Positions 17,587 to 25,845 of a stretch of DNA of 64,000 nucleotides are shown one piece after another. The translations under genes were made by a program, and so were the position numbers. Source of the stretch: an uncultured Erythrobacter sp. (GTDB taxonomy: Bacteria; Pseudomonadota; Alphaproteobacteria; Sphingomonadales; Sphingomonadaceae); assembly GCF_947499705.1 (NCBI RefSeq), contig NZ_CANMPJ010000001.1, positions 1,647,501 to 1,711,500 on the forward strand, read 5' to 3'. How positions within the stretch are numbered: position 1 is the first letter of the stretch; every line of letters starts with the position of its first letter. The notes beneath the pieces are model-generated. The model did no database searches. It was not told the DNA's origin and saw only the letters and a program-made list of their open reading frames with translations.

Positions 17587-18840
17587 ATGAGCAAAACTCT
17601 ACTTGATCGATTCTTGACCCGCGGCGTCAAGCACGGCCGCCTTGGCGTTGTGTTTGCAGATGGCAGCGCAAAGACCTTTGGCGAGCCTGCAGAGGGCTTT
17701 CCCGAGATCGTTCTTCGCTTCGCTGACGATGCAGTAGCCCGCGATATCATCACGGACCCACGACTCGGCGCAGCCGAAGCGTTCATGGATGGTCGTCTCA
17801 TCATTGAAGAAGGCGACGTGATGGGTCTCGTCACCCTGCTCCGCGCCAACAATTCATGGGACAAGGGCGGCGATATCGGACCGCCGAAACTTCTGCGGCG
17901 TATCGTCAATCGCGCGACCTGGGCAGCGGAGAAGGTCAACAACCGCATCAGTTCCAAAAACAACGTCGCGCACCACTACGACATCGGCAACGATTTCTAC
18001 GCGCTGATGCTCGATGAAGAGCACTGGCAATATAGCTGTGCCTATTGGCCCGAAGGCGTTGAAACGCTTGGCGAAGCGCAGACAGCCAAGCTCGCTCACA
18101 TCGCCGCAAAGCTTGCAATCAATCCAGGCCAGAAGGTGCTCGATATCGGCTGCGGCTGGGGCGGCATGTCGATCTTCCTCGCCAAGCATTACGACGTTGA
18201 AGTCACTGGAATCACACTCTCCGAAGAGCAGATCGAGCTCGCGAAGCAGCGGGTGAAGGACGCAGGCGTTGCAGACCGCGTGAGCATCGAACTGGTCGAC
18301 TACCGCGACTTCGCCGCCGCCGGACGCAAGTTCGACCGCATCGTATCGGTCGGTATGTTCGAGCATGTCGGTCAGCCGCAATTCGACGACTTCTTTCAGG
18401 CATGCGCCAACCTGCTGACCGACGACGGTACGATGCTGCTGCACACGATCGGCCGAATGGGATCGCCAGGATCGACCGACGCGTTCACGCGCAAGTACAT
18501 ATTCCCCGGCGGCTACATTCCGGCGCTGTCAGAGACTGTTGCAGCTTCTGAGAAATTTCGCTTGATCGCCACCGATGTCGAGACGCTGCGGCTCCACTAC
18601 GGCAAGACCCTGCGCTGCTGGTACGCCAACTGCATGGCAAACAAAGATGCCATGGTCGCGATGTATGATGAGCGGTTCTTCCGAATGTGGACGTTCTATC
18701 TGGCCGGCGCTGCAACCGTCTTTGAATATGGCAGCATGTGCAATTACCAGATCCAGTATGCCCGCAACCGCCACGCGCTCCCCATTACGCGCGGCTATAT
18801 TGAGGCTGAGGAAAAGCGGCTGCTCAAGGCTGCTGGCTAG
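17587..18840 (+). CDS. cfa: Cyclopropane-fatty-acyl-phospholipid synthase
   Basis: The 417-residue enzyme adds a methylene bridge from SAM to unsaturated acyl chains of membrane phospholipids. NVAHHYDIGNDFYALMLDEEHWQYSCAYW (about residues 120-150) is the Cfa signature; VLDIGCGWGGMSIFLAKHYDVEVTGITLS (about 183-211) binds SAM; GMFEHVG and FIFPGG-like KYIFPGGYIP follow. Length and the C-terminal RCWYANCM region fit the family. AGGAA precedes the ATG. It converges on the acyltransferase gene with a 17-base overlap. Confidence 0.95.
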   Translation: MSKTLLDRFLTRGVKHGRLGVVFADGSAKTFGEPAEGFPEIVLRFADDAVARDIITDPRLGAAEAFMDGRLIIEEGDVMGLVTLLRANNSWDKGGDIGPPKLLRRIVNRATWAAEKVNNRISSKNNVAHHYDIGNDFYALMLDEEHWQYSCAYWPEGVETLGEAQTAKLAHIAAKLAINPGQKVLDIGCGWGGMSIFLAKHYDVEVTGITLSEEQIELAKQRVKDAGVADRVSIELVDYRDFAAAGRKFDRIVSVGMFEHVGQPQFDDFFQACANLLTDDGTMLLHTIGRMGSPGSTDAFTRKYIFPGGYIPALSETVAASEKFRLIATDVETLRLHYGKTLRCWYANCMANKDAMVAMYDERFFRMWTFYLAGAATVFEYGSMCNYQIQYARNRHALPITRGYIEAEEKRLLKAAG

Positions 18841-20194
18841 CTTCGGCGGCCTTGGTTTCGGCGCTGGGACGGTAGACCGGCCCGAAACCAAGCAAAGCCG
18901 CACCGGCGAGCGGCAAAGCAATCACCCACCACCGGATGCCCGATATGCTGCTCGGGCTGGCAATCGTGACCGCTGCGGTTGCGCCGAGGCCGATGCAGAT
19001 CATCAGAACGCCGAACACGGCCCTGACCTTCGGGACGGTACGCCCGCCTCTGATCGGGCCAAAGCTGCGCTCGTGGCGCGCGAAGATGACGATCATTGGT
19101 AAAAGGGCCAGGATGTAGATGCCCAGCCATAGCGGACGGGTTGCCCACCACTCTGCGGTGCCCGGGACCGAGTCCAAACCAGCCCCGCCTAAAGCGAGCC
19201 AGGCGATCGTCATCACCAGTACGAACGCCGTCAGGTGCCAGAGATAAACGGTCATGATCATGCCGTTCATCAGCACCGTGGCGGTCCAGATGCCGGTATT
19301 GTCCAGCACCTTGCGGCCCATCGGTTCGAGCGTAAGCACCAGCCCGACTTGCGCGACGCCCAGTGCGAACAACGCTAATGTCGGCGGCAGCGAATTGGAG
19401 AAGCCGCCCGGCGCGGACACCATCGAGACCGGGTAGAATCCATAAACGGTGATTGCGATCAAGATGCCCAGGCCGAAAACGAACGTCGCGAATGCCAGCA
19501 GACGCTTGTCGAACCGACCCTCTCGCCACGCAAAACCGAGCTGGTGGATCGCTAGAAACACCCACAGGAAGTTGGTGAAATTGATGTAGGGTACGCCAGC
19601 AGAGAAGGTCAGCCAGTCGGTCAGCACCGCCAGCGGAATGTAGATCGCAAAGCTGAGCCAGCCGAATCGCTCCCACGCCTTACGAGTCAAAGGGGTGCAC
19701 GCGGTCACCAACAGGTACACAGCGAGAAACCACACGGGGATCAGCGCTGCCTCGGTTGCCATGCGGATCTGCTCGCGATCAAGACCAACCTGCGTCATGA
19801 TCACGGCCAGCCCTGCCCAAAGCAGCAGAACCGGGAATGTTGGTGTAATCAGTCGCTGCACCCTGCTCGCAAGCCAATCGCGATACACGCCGGTCTGTCC
19901 CGGCTCAGCCTTTCGCAAGGTCGCGCCCCAACTCACTCCGTTGGAATAGCCTCCGACCAGGAAGAAGACGGGCATCACCTGAAAGCCCCAAGTCAACCAA
20001 TGGGTCCAGCTGGCAACAGTCAACAGATCGCCGCGCTGCAACGCGCCTGCTTCGTCAACGTAGAGACCTGCCATCAGCCAGTGACCAAAGACGACAGCGA
20101 GAATCGACACTGCGCGCAGGAAATCGACCCAGCGATTGCGCTCTGGCGGGGCCATCTCGGCCAACTCGCGCGCCTTACTCCACATGGTAAGCAT
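18824..20194 (-). CDS. Membrane acyltransferase (acyltransferase_3 family)
   Basis: A 456-residue polytopic membrane protein. RNRWVDFLRAVSILAVVFGHWLM (about residues 18-40) carries the histidine typical of acyltransferase_3 proteins; MPVFFLVGGYSNGVSWG follows, and about ten hydrophobic spans run to the C-terminus. Such enzymes move acyl groups onto membrane or surface sugars and glucans. The frame stays open for another 108 codons upstream, into the argG 5' region, but AGGAGGGATCGA immediately before the ATG at 20194 fixes the start. The 3' end overlaps cfa by 17 bases. Confidence 0.88.
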   Translation of the reverse strand: MLTMWSKARELAEMAPPERNRWVDFLRAVSILAVVFGHWLMAGLYVDEAGALQRGDLLTVASWTHWLTWGFQVMPVFFLVGGYSNGVSWGATLRKAEPGQTGVYRDWLASRVQRLITPTFPVLLLWAGLAVIMTQVGLDREQIRMATEAALIPVWFLAVYLLVTACTPLTRKAWERFGWLSFAIYIPLAVLTDWLTFSAGVPYINFTNFLWVFLAIHQLGFAWREGRFDKRLLAFATFVFGLGILIAITVYGFYPVSMVSAPGGFSNSLPPTLALFALGVAQVGLVLTLEPMGRKVLDNTGIWTATVLMNGMIMTVYLWHLTAFVLVMTIAWLALGGAGLDSVPGTAEWWATRPLWLGIYILALLPMIVIFARHERSFGPIRGGRTVPKVRAVFGVLMICIGLGATAAVTIASPSSISGIRWWVIALPLAGAALLGFGPVYRPSAETKAAEASQQP

Positions 20195-20335
20195 TCGATC
20201 CCTCCTGCCCGCTAATGCCCTGAAATGTTGGTGCTGCAGGCGAACATGGCAAGCAATTACGCCGAATTGCTGTCGAAATCGTTGCTGTTGCACACCGCTC
20301 CTGCTAGCCGCGCCGCGACTGTAAGGAAGCACCCA

Positions 20336-21562
20336 ATGTCCGATATCAAAAAAGTCGTTCTCGCCTATTCCGGCGGCCTCGATACCTCCGTGATCGCGAA
20401 ATGGCTCAGTGTTGAGCGCGGGCTGGAAGTCGTGACGTTCACCGCCGATCTTGGACAAGGCGAAGAGATCGAACCGGCGCGCGACAAGGCCCGGGCGATG
20501 GGCATTCCCGACGAGCACATCTTCATCGAAGACCTGCGAGAGGAATTCGTGCGCGACTATGTCTTCCCGATGATGCGGGCGAACGCTCGATACGAAGGCG
20601 ACTATCTGCTCGGCACTTCTATTGCGCGCCCGCTGATCTCCAAGCGTCTAGTCGAGATTGCGCATGAAACCGGCGCTGACGCGATCGCTCATGGTGCCAC
20701 CGGCAAAGGCAACGATCAGGTTCGCTTCGAACTCTCGGCCTATGCGCTCGATCCGACCATCGAGGTCATCGCCCCATGGCGCGAATGGGATCTGACGAGC
20801 CGCACTGCGCTGATCGCGTGGGCGGAGAAGCACCAGATCAAGGTTCCGACCGATAAGCGCGGCGAAAGCCCGTTCTCGACCGACGCCAACCTCTTGCACA
20901 CATCGTCCGAAGGCAAAGTGCTTGAGGATCCGTGGGAAGAAACACCCGACTACGTCTATTCGCGCACCGACCATCCGGAGAGTGCTCCCGATACGCCAGA
21001 ATACATCACCATCGACTTTGAACGCGGTGACGGTGTGGCGCTGAATGGCGAAACAATGAGCCCGGCGACACTCCTCACAGCCCTAAACGACCTCGGTCGC
21101 ACGCACGGTATCGGCAGGCTCGATCTGGTCGAGAACCGCTTTGTCGGCATGAAGTCGCGCGGCATGTACGAAACACCCGGCGGTGAGATTTATGCCTGCG
21201 CGCATCGCGGGATCGAACAGATCACGCTCGATCGCGGCGCAGCGCATCTCAAGGATGAGCTGATGCCGAAATACGCGGAGCTGATCTATAACGGCTTCTG
21301 GTTCAGCCCCGAGCGCGAGATGTTGCAAGCGGCGATCGATCACAGCCAGGCCAAAGTGACCGGGACGGTTCGGCTGAAGCTCTACAAGGGCCTCGCCAGC
21401 GTGGTCGGGCGCAAGTCTGCGCTTTCACTCTACTCAGAGGCGCATGTGACTTTCGAAGACGATGCCGGTGCCTATGACCAGCACGATGCGGAAGGCTTCA
21501 TCAAGCTCAACGCGCTGCGGCTCAAGCTTCTCGCTCAAAGAGATCGGAAGCGGGAACGATAA
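20336..21562 (+). CDS. argG: Argininosuccinate synthase
   Basis: ArgG joins citrulline and aspartate with ATP in arginine synthesis. The 408-residue protein has the P-loop [10 protein letters not shown] (residues 10-19), [13 protein letters not shown] (about 116-128), and [23 protein letters not shown] (about 180-200), all family signatures; length fits the type I enzyme. The frame is open 37 codons further upstream, but family alignment and GTAAGGAAGC before this ATG fix the start at 20336. It is divergent from the acyltransferase gene. Downstream lies a 945-base stretch with no clear gene. Confidence 0.97.
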   Translation: MSDIKKVVLAYSGGLDTSVIAKWLSVERGLEVVTFTADLGQGEEIEPARDKARAMGIPDEHIFIEDLREEFVRDYVFPMMRANARYEGDYLLGTSIARPLISKRLVEIAHETGADAIAHGATGKGNDQVRFELSAYALDPTIEVIAPWREWDLTSRTALIAWAEKHQIKVPTDKRGESPFSTDANLLHTSSEGKVLEDPWEETPDYVYSRTDHPESAPDTPEYITIDFERGDGVALNGETMSPATLLTALNDLGRTHGIGRLDLVENRFVGMKSRGMYETPGGEIYACAHRGIEQITLDRGAAHLKDELMPKYAELIYNGFWFSPEREMLQAAIDHSQAKVTGTVRLKLYKGLASVVGRKSALSLYSEAHVTFEDDAGAYDQHDAEGFIKLNALRLKLLAQRDRKRER

Positions 21563-22300
21563 AGCGGGCTTCGAGTCTTATTGCCGTAGCATTTGCGTCC
21601 CATTGGCGTGGTGCGCAGCTCGCAGGCATCCTCAAACAGCCTCGCTGGCACCGCAAAAGCGGCATGTCGCCAAGCGATTTTCAACCTCAATATATCAAAT
21701 GCGATGAACGGTTGAGTTGTCCACCGTCGTCCACAAGTGATCTGGGCAAAAGTGGATAAGTCGGCGTTGCAGACCTTGCGCGACTCGGTCTGCCGACGCA
21801 ATCTCCACTTGTCTTCGGAACACGAAGGATTGAAAAAACAAAGCCGCAAGGTTCTGATTTTTCGGTGTTTTAAGTTTCAAGGATGCGATGGCGATTGTCC
21901 ACGCGCACTTCGAGAGAAGGCATGACGAAGGTTTCGACTGGAAGCAAGTCAGCTCGTTTGAGAGGAACGCGAAGCGTAGCCATCGGAAAGACCACGGATC
22001 TGGTCAGCAATTGTAGGATGAAGGAGCTTCGGCTCAAGAAACCTGCGCTAAGGTTGCAGACCGCAAATGGTTCATGGTCTCAGCTCCGCCCAAGGGGCAG
22101 ACCGTACGGAAAGGGCTTCGGCCTGGACTCAGCGGACTGTTCGCAAGTGAAGCTGGATGCCGGCGCGAGCGCCGGTGACAAACCCTGAAGCGCTTGCGTG
22201 GATGGATGAGACATCGGGTGCCAAGTGCGCACTGGAACAGCGAGATGGAAGGTTCGCCGGAAATCGCGCAGGGAAAGAGCGACCACGCGCTGGTGAGAGT
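21563..22300. other. Long intergenic region without a convincing gene
   Basis: No protein frame here has good support. The best candidate is a frame with ATG at 21922 (GAGAAGG just before it) ending at 22188; it would make 88 residues of basic, low-complexity sequence with mixed third-base use, and I do not call it. The first third carries DnaA-box-like sites and AT-rich stretches. The middle has small inverted repeats such as CCGGC / GCCGG at 22161-22176. A strong forward terminator at 22301-22334 closes the region, so a non-coding transcript reading rightward is likely. Confidence 0.5.
21714..21905. other. Cluster of DnaA-box-like sites
   Basis: Within about 190 bases are TTGTCCACC (near 21717), TCGTCCACA (near 21727), the complement of TTATCCACT (near 21751) and TTGTCCACG (near 21896), one to two mismatches from the DnaA box TTATCCACA. 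AT-rich runs (TGAAAAAACAAA near 21830 and TGATTTTTCGGTGTTTTAAG near 21855) lie between. Such clusters occur at replication origins and at DnaA-regulated promoters. No origin-linked gene such as dnaA, hemE or parAB is nearby. Confidence 0.35.
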
Positions 22301-22334
22301 GGGGTCGGCAGCAATGCCGGCCCCATTTGCTTTT
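22301..22334 (+). terminator. Strong rho-independent terminator in the argG-rlpA gap
   Basis: GGGGTCGGCA pairs with TGCCGGCCCC (one G-T pair) over a GCAA loop and is followed by ATTTGCTTTT. It lies 738 bases after argG, too far to be simply the argG terminator, and before rlpA. Confidence 0.8.
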
Positions 22335-22507
22335 AGCGAAGCTGAGCGTCCGTCGACAACTCACTTCCCCCAAGTCGACTCTGTAGAAGGCGCGCGCTCG
22401 GCTCGTCCCGTTTCGGGGGCGGATGGCGATGAACCGCTCCATTGGTCGGATGCTGAGAGGACCGCAAATTTGCGTTCTCGCCCCTTCAAGGCCTATATCG
22501 CTCCGCG

Positions 22508-23098
22508 ATGAGAGGGGCAGATTCAACATGGCGCGCCATCCAAGGCGCGGGCGCACTGGTTGCGGTTGCAGCCATTATGCCCCTATCCGCGTCACAAGCT
22601 CGCCCGGACTCCCACGTTGTCGGTGACGTCGCCAGCGCCGTGCAAACAGCACCCGGCGATAGCGGTGCCACGTCTAGTTTTTCTGCGCAGTTCGAACCCT
22701 ATTCTGGTCCACCGCGCCCAATCGAAGCGGCGCCCGGCGCGGTCGACCTGTCCGCATTCGATCCTCCGATTGAGAAGCCACCGGAACAGCAGGCAAATTT
22801 TGTGCGCTCGCTCGGCTCCGGTGTTGCCTCCTATTATGGGCGGCGCTTCCATGGACGCCGCACGGCCAATGGCGAGCGATTCAACATGCGCGCGATGACA
22901 GCCGCGCACCGTACCCTGCCCTTCGGCACCAAAGTCCGCGTCACCAACCCCCGCAATGGCCGCTCGGTCATAGTCCGAGTCAACGATCGCGGGCCCTTTA
23001 TCCGAGGCCGCAGCATTGATCTGTCCCGCGCCGCTGCGGAGAAGATCGGGATGATCAGCCGCGGCCACGCGCGCGTCAAAATGGAAGTTGTCCGCTAG
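22508..23098 (+). CDS. rlpA: RlpA-family septal ring lytic transglycosylase
   Basis: A 196-residue exported protein with an N-terminal hydrophobic segment (about residues 12-30) and a double-psi beta-barrel domain: [52 protein letters not shown] and [25 protein letters not shown]. The aspartate of NDRGPF is the expected catalytic residue. RlpA cleaves peptidoglycan strands that lack stem peptides at the septum. No lipobox and no C-terminal SPOR domain are present. The ATG has a poor ribosome-binding site, so the exact start is less certain than the identity. Confidence 0.88.
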   Translation: MRGADSTWRAIQGAGALVAVAAIMPLSASQARPDSHVVGDVASAVQTAPGDSGATSSFSAQFEPYSGPPRPIEAAPGAVDLSAFDPPIEKPPEQQANFVRSLGSGVASYYGRRFHGRRTANGERFNMRAMTAAHRTLPFGTKVRVTNPRNGRSVIVRVNDRGPFIRGRSIDLSRAAAEKIGMISRGHARVKMEVVR

Positions 23099-23116
23099 GC
23101 GACAGCCTGGCTCACC

Positions 23117-23566
23117 CTACTCCTCAACGCCCAACTGCCCCCGGATCGCGCCCGCTGGAAACGCTGCCGTGTGCACGTTGACGTAGTAGTCCGCCCGGTT
23201 CTTCGCCAAATCCTTTAGCAGCTCCGGATCGACCGCGACGCACACGTCCTCGCCATCCTCGCCGAGCAGCTCCAGCGTCACCACCGGCGGGCCGTTCTCG
23301 CCAGCCTTTGCCTTGTGAATATGCGCGGCGGCGAAATCGTCCAGCCCGTCCACTTCGAGCATGTAGCACATCTGCCCGGCCTTCATGTCCAACTCTGCCG
23401 AGAAGTCTCCGCTGGCATTGTCGCCAGCGCCTTCGTGGCCGACCTCCTGATTGCCGAACATCGATGTGCCGATAAAGGCGAGATCATCGCCCTGCGCCGT
23501 CGCAGCGCCCGCCGCCAACAGCGCTCCGCCTGCCAGCGCCAGCGCACCCATCCTGAATATGGTCAT
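23117..23566 (-). CDS. CHRD domain exported protein
   Basis: A 149-residue protein with a signal peptide (residues about 1-24, ending TAQ) and a CHRD domain: FGNQEVGHEGAGDNASGDFSAELDMKAGQMCYMLEVDGLDDFAAAHIHKAKAGENGPPVVTLEL and DYYVNVHTAAFPAGAIRGQLG. CHRD is a beta-sheet domain first seen in chordin, found in many bacterial exported proteins without known function. The start at 23566 follows GGGAGAGGGACTT; an ATG seven codons upstream is less likely. It converges on rlpA with an 18-base gap. Confidence 0.88.
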   Translation of the reverse strand: MTIFRMGALALAGGALLAAGAATAQGDDLAFIGTSMFGNQEVGHEGAGDNASGDFSAELDMKAGQMCYMLEVDGLDDFAAAHIHKAKAGENGPPVVTLELLGEDGEDVCVAVDPELLKDLAKNRADYYVNVHTAAFPAGAIRGQLGVEE

Positions 23567-23925
23567 AAGTCCCTCTCCCATTTCCATGGGCCTCAGGACC
23601 GCCAGGGAGTTCGCGCATCACCGGCGGACCGGGCCCTAGAGCGCATAGACTAGTACCATCTGCCGAGTCGGAAAAGCCCCCTGCCCGGCGGCGCGAAATC
23701 GCGGGCGAAGTTGACACAATTGACACCGTGCTACCCACCGCATTCACGCATTTATCGCGATAAATCAGACACCTGATGCGAAAATGCGAAGTTGACACTT
23801 CTCCAACTCGAAACGGCAGCCTTCCTCACGCACAAGGAGCACTGTTCGCACACCGCGTCGCTGACAATGACGCACCATCACCTACCGATTTGAGCACCTG
23901 TAGGACAGCGCGCCCTCCAACTCGA
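23567..23925. other. Gap with an operator-like palindrome
   Basis: This 359-base stretch lies upstream of the leftward CHRD gene and downstream of the leftward gene at 23926. No gene is supported: a rightward frame from 23776 to 24792 is open but arginine-rich and runs antisense to two genes with good starts. It contains the palindrome and repeats listed separately and may hold the CHRD promoter. Confidence 0.5.
23705..23798. promoter_or_regulatory. 16-bp palindrome flanked by 13-bp direct repeats
   Basis: ATTTATCGCGATAAAT at 23750-23765 is a perfect 16-base palindrome. GCGAAGTTGACAC occurs at 23705-23717 and again at 23786-23798, 81 bases apart, and a third TTGACAC lies at 23720. TTGACA also matches the -35 consensus, so the repeats could carry promoters or be binding sites. 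Confidence 0.45.
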
Positions 23926-24291
23926 TTAGTCGATCTTGGTGTAATTCATCGTGATGGTCTCGGTCGGCAAAGGGTCTTTGGAGGCAGTGGTCGAGGGGCG
24001 CTGCTGCACCACATGGGTCAGCTCGATCACCGCCGTGTGCCCCCGGGCATCGCGCAGAGTGACCGCCGCAAGCCTTTGACCGACCCTGAACGTCCCGCGC
24101 GGCACATCGACCACCAGCGGTTTGGGCACCGACCCGCGGCGCGAAAGGTCGAGATGCGGCACATCGATCACCGGCCCTTTCGAGCGACCCTTGAACTGCG
24201 CCATACGGCCCGCGCCCGTGTTCAGCGTGCGACCGGGATCGCCGGCCGTCGGGTTGCTCCATTCGGGCGTATGCGTGGGTGTGCGTGGCAT
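23926..24291 (-). CDS. Small strand-rich protein, copy A of a duplicated pair
   Basis: A 121-residue protein without signal peptide. AGGAGGAGGAGGAACTT before the ATG is a very strong ribosome-binding site. The core DVPRGTFRVGQRLAAVTLRDARGHTAVIELTHVVQQRP aligns with VAPRGTFKQGQRIPKLKLQDTKGQTVAVELAHVVQQRP of the gene at 24840, so they are paralogues. The C-terminus ETITMNYTKID is faintly like the last strand of type VI secretion tube proteins (Hcp), but the protein is shorter and no secretion genes are near. Function unknown. It follows the lipoprotein gene at 24397 on the same strand. Confidence 0.7.
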   Translation of the reverse strand: MPRTPTHTPEWSNPTAGDPGRTLNTGAGRMAQFKGRSKGPVIDVPHLDLSRRGSVPKPLVVDVPRGTFRVGQRLAAVTLRDARGHTAVIELTHVVQQRPSTTASKDPLPTETITMNYTKID

Positions 24292-24396
24292 AAGTTCCTC
24301 CTCCTCCTGCTGCGGACCCTACTATGCGCACACGAGTCGGGCGAAATGCGCGCTCGGTGCGGTTTCAGAAACCCGCAAAAACCCCAGCGCAGCGCA

Positions 24397-24756
24397 TCAC
24401 TCCGCCGCATTGTCTCCCGCCCCGTCCTGCGCATCGAGCACCGTGTTCATGCACGCCTCCCCGATGGGCAGCATTGTGTCCGGATTGATCAGGTCGAGCG
24501 GCCCCAATCCCTGCTCCTCGATCCGCGCCGCCGAGCATTCGCAAAACGGCTCCGCCAATTCTTCCGCGCCGCCTTCCTGCAGGAATGTCGTCTGGCACTC
24601 GGCAGCAAAGCCCTCCAGCATGGGCGAGGAACTGGCCGGAGCCGAAGAGGGCAGCGGATCGACCGGTGTGATCGGATCGCTTGTATCGCATGCGGTGAGC
24701 AGAAGAGCAGCGGACAGCGCGGTCGGCAGCGCGATCGGTGTTTGACTGGGTTTCAT
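24397..24756 (-). CDS. Lipoprotein with a four-cysteine pattern, copy A
   Basis: A 119-residue protein with a lipobox signal peptide (ALLLTACD, Cys about 24), a Pro/Ser-rich linker and a small domain with the pattern C-x17-C-x-C-x27-C (ECQTTFLQE... FCECSAARI ... GEACMN). The protein at 25324 has the same pattern, C-x17-C-x-C-x28-C. Two disulfides in a helical hairpin are likely in the periplasm. The start is set by GGGAGGG before the ATG. Function unknown; it lies between the two copies of the strand-rich gene. Confidence 0.7.
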   Translation of the reverse strand: MKPSQTPIALPTALSAALLLTACDTSDPITPVDPLPSSAPASSSPMLEGFAAECQTTFLQEGGAEELAEPFCECSAARIEEQGLGPLDLINPDTMLPIGEACMNTVLDAQDGAGDNAAE

Positions 24757-24839
24757 GGCGTAGGCCCTCCCGGTGGTGGTCGACATGGATAGTGGTCGGC
24801 ATGGACAGGGACGTCGCCCTGGCCGTCTCGGACGGTGCG

Positions 24840-25124
24840 CTAGAGGACGCGCTGGATTGCCTCGTAAGTGAGGGTCCACTCTTGCTGCATTACATCATTG
24901 CCGCCCGTCCGTGCGCGCGCTGGTCGCTGCTGGACGACATGCGCGAGTTCGACCGCGACAGTCTGCCCCTTGGTGTCTTGCAGCTTGAGCTTGGGGATAC
25001 GCTGCCCCTGCTTAAAGGTCCCGCGCGGCGCGACCACAGCCAGCGTCTTGTCCGGCCGCGCTGAGGCTGCGGTGCCGTGAGTGGTGTAACTGGTGACGCG
25101 CACATTCTGCAGGTTGATCTTCAT
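24840..25124 (-). CDS. Small strand-rich protein, copy B
   Basis: A 94-residue protein, MKINLQNVRVTSYTTHGT at the start, then the VAPRGTFKQGQRI...ELAHVVQQRP core shared with copy A, and WTLTYEAIQRVL at the end. CAGGGAGGACCACT before the ATG is a good ribosome-binding site; a longer frame upstream is not needed. No signal peptide or membrane segment. The alternation of strands and the NVRVTSY motif weakly recall Hcp-type barrels. Function unknown. It is preceded on the same strand by the Cys-patterned gene at 25324. Confidence 0.7.
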   Translation of the reverse strand: MKINLQNVRVTSYTTHGTAASARPDKTLAVVAPRGTFKQGQRIPKLKLQDTKGQTVAVELAHVVQQRPARARTGGNDVMQQEWTLTYEAIQRVL

Positions 25125-25323
25125 AGTGGTCCTCCCTGTGGGGGACCGTACACCGAATGGGCGCGTCGCGGGAATGGGTGCGACCACCCAATTTTCGCGC
25201 GTCCCCAGCCCCAAAAGTCATATGGCTCGCCGGGGGCCAGCTCACTTGTAGAGCAACGGGAAGAAGCGTGACACCGGATCAAGTGTGCTTTGCACAGCTG
25301 CGCTTCCCAGTGAGACGGGGACG

Positions 25324-25638
25324 CTAAAGCCCCAACTCCCACGCACAGCTTTTGATGACCTTCTCCAAGCCCGCCTCGTCATAACTGCCATAGCGCCCGG
25401 TGACGCCGCGCTCGACGGCTGTGTCAACGAGGCAATTGCACATGTCCGGTTGCTTGCTCGGCGGCACGCCGTAGGGGCCGATCTCTTGGATGCAAGTCTC
25501 AACCCGGCTGTTGCGCGAGCTGGCTTCGGTGTTCAGCGTGTTGAGTTCGTCACTCGTGCGCGAGGCATCCCACAGGACAAGGGGCACGCCCACCAGCATC
25601 ATGCCAATCCCCAGCCCCTTGGGCACCTGCGTTCCCAT
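25324..25638 (-). CDS. Membrane-anchored protein with the same four-cysteine pattern, copy B
   Basis: A 104-residue protein with one hydrophobic segment near the N-terminus (LGIGMMLVGVPLVLW, about residues 9-23), then a short helical linker and the domain CIQEIGPYG...MCNCLVDTAV...IKSCAWEL with C-x17-C-x-C-x28-C. The segment has no lipobox, so it is probably an uncleaved anchor with the domain in the periplasm. TGGAGGACGGAT precedes the ATG. This gene and the one at 24840 repeat the order of the lipoprotein gene and copy A further left. Confidence 0.68.
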   Translation of the reverse strand: MGTQVPKGLGIGMMLVGVPLVLWDASRTSDELNTLNTEASSRNSRVETCIQEIGPYGVPPSKQPDMCNCLVDTAVERGVTGRYGSYDEAGLEKVIKSCAWELGL

Positions 25639-25755
25639 ATCCGTCCTCCATTTCGGGGGAGCGGTATGGCGGGGATTGGTTGAGGTTTGGTTTGTTGGGT
25701 GTGTGTTTTGGGTACGAGGCGAGAAGGCTCACCTGCAGTTCGCGCCCACCCCCAG

Positions 25756-25777
25756 CCCCTCCCGCAAGCGGGAGGGG
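25756..25777. repeat. GC-rich perfect hairpin, REP-like
   Basis: CCCCTCCCG pairs with CGGGAGGGG around a CAAG loop, set in a CCCACCCCCAGCC context. It lies between two leftward genes (25638 start, 25846 end). It may be a dispersed palindromic unit or a terminator for the gene at 25846, although the T-run for either strand is poor. Confidence 0.5.
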
Positions 25778-25845
25778 AGCGAGACTTACTGAGCCGATGG
25801 CGAAGTTAGTCGCAGCGGGGTGGGCTTAAGTTCAGACCTAAAGCC

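Noticed and set aside
21922-22188. Possible 88-codon gene with GAGAAGG before its ATG
   Set aside because: Basic, low-complexity product with mixed third-base use and no recognisable relatives; kept as part of a probable non-coding region.
21563-22334. Possible tmRNA, RNase P RNA or signal-recognition RNA
   Set aside because: None of the conserved cores known to me is present (no tag reading frame, no RNase P core, no 4.5S tetraloop region).
23776-24792. Long rightward open frame of 338 codons
   Set aside because: Rich in Arg, Pro and His, without a signal or domain, and antisense to two genes that have strong ribosome-binding sites and matching paralogues.
23926-25124. Type VI secretion tube protein (Hcp) for the two strand-rich genes
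   Set aside because: Only short stretches such as NYTKI and NVRVTSY are similar, lengths are 94-121 residues, and no other secretion gene is nearby.
25756-25777. CRISPR repeat unit
   Set aside because: A single perfect hairpin without spacers or a second copy close by.
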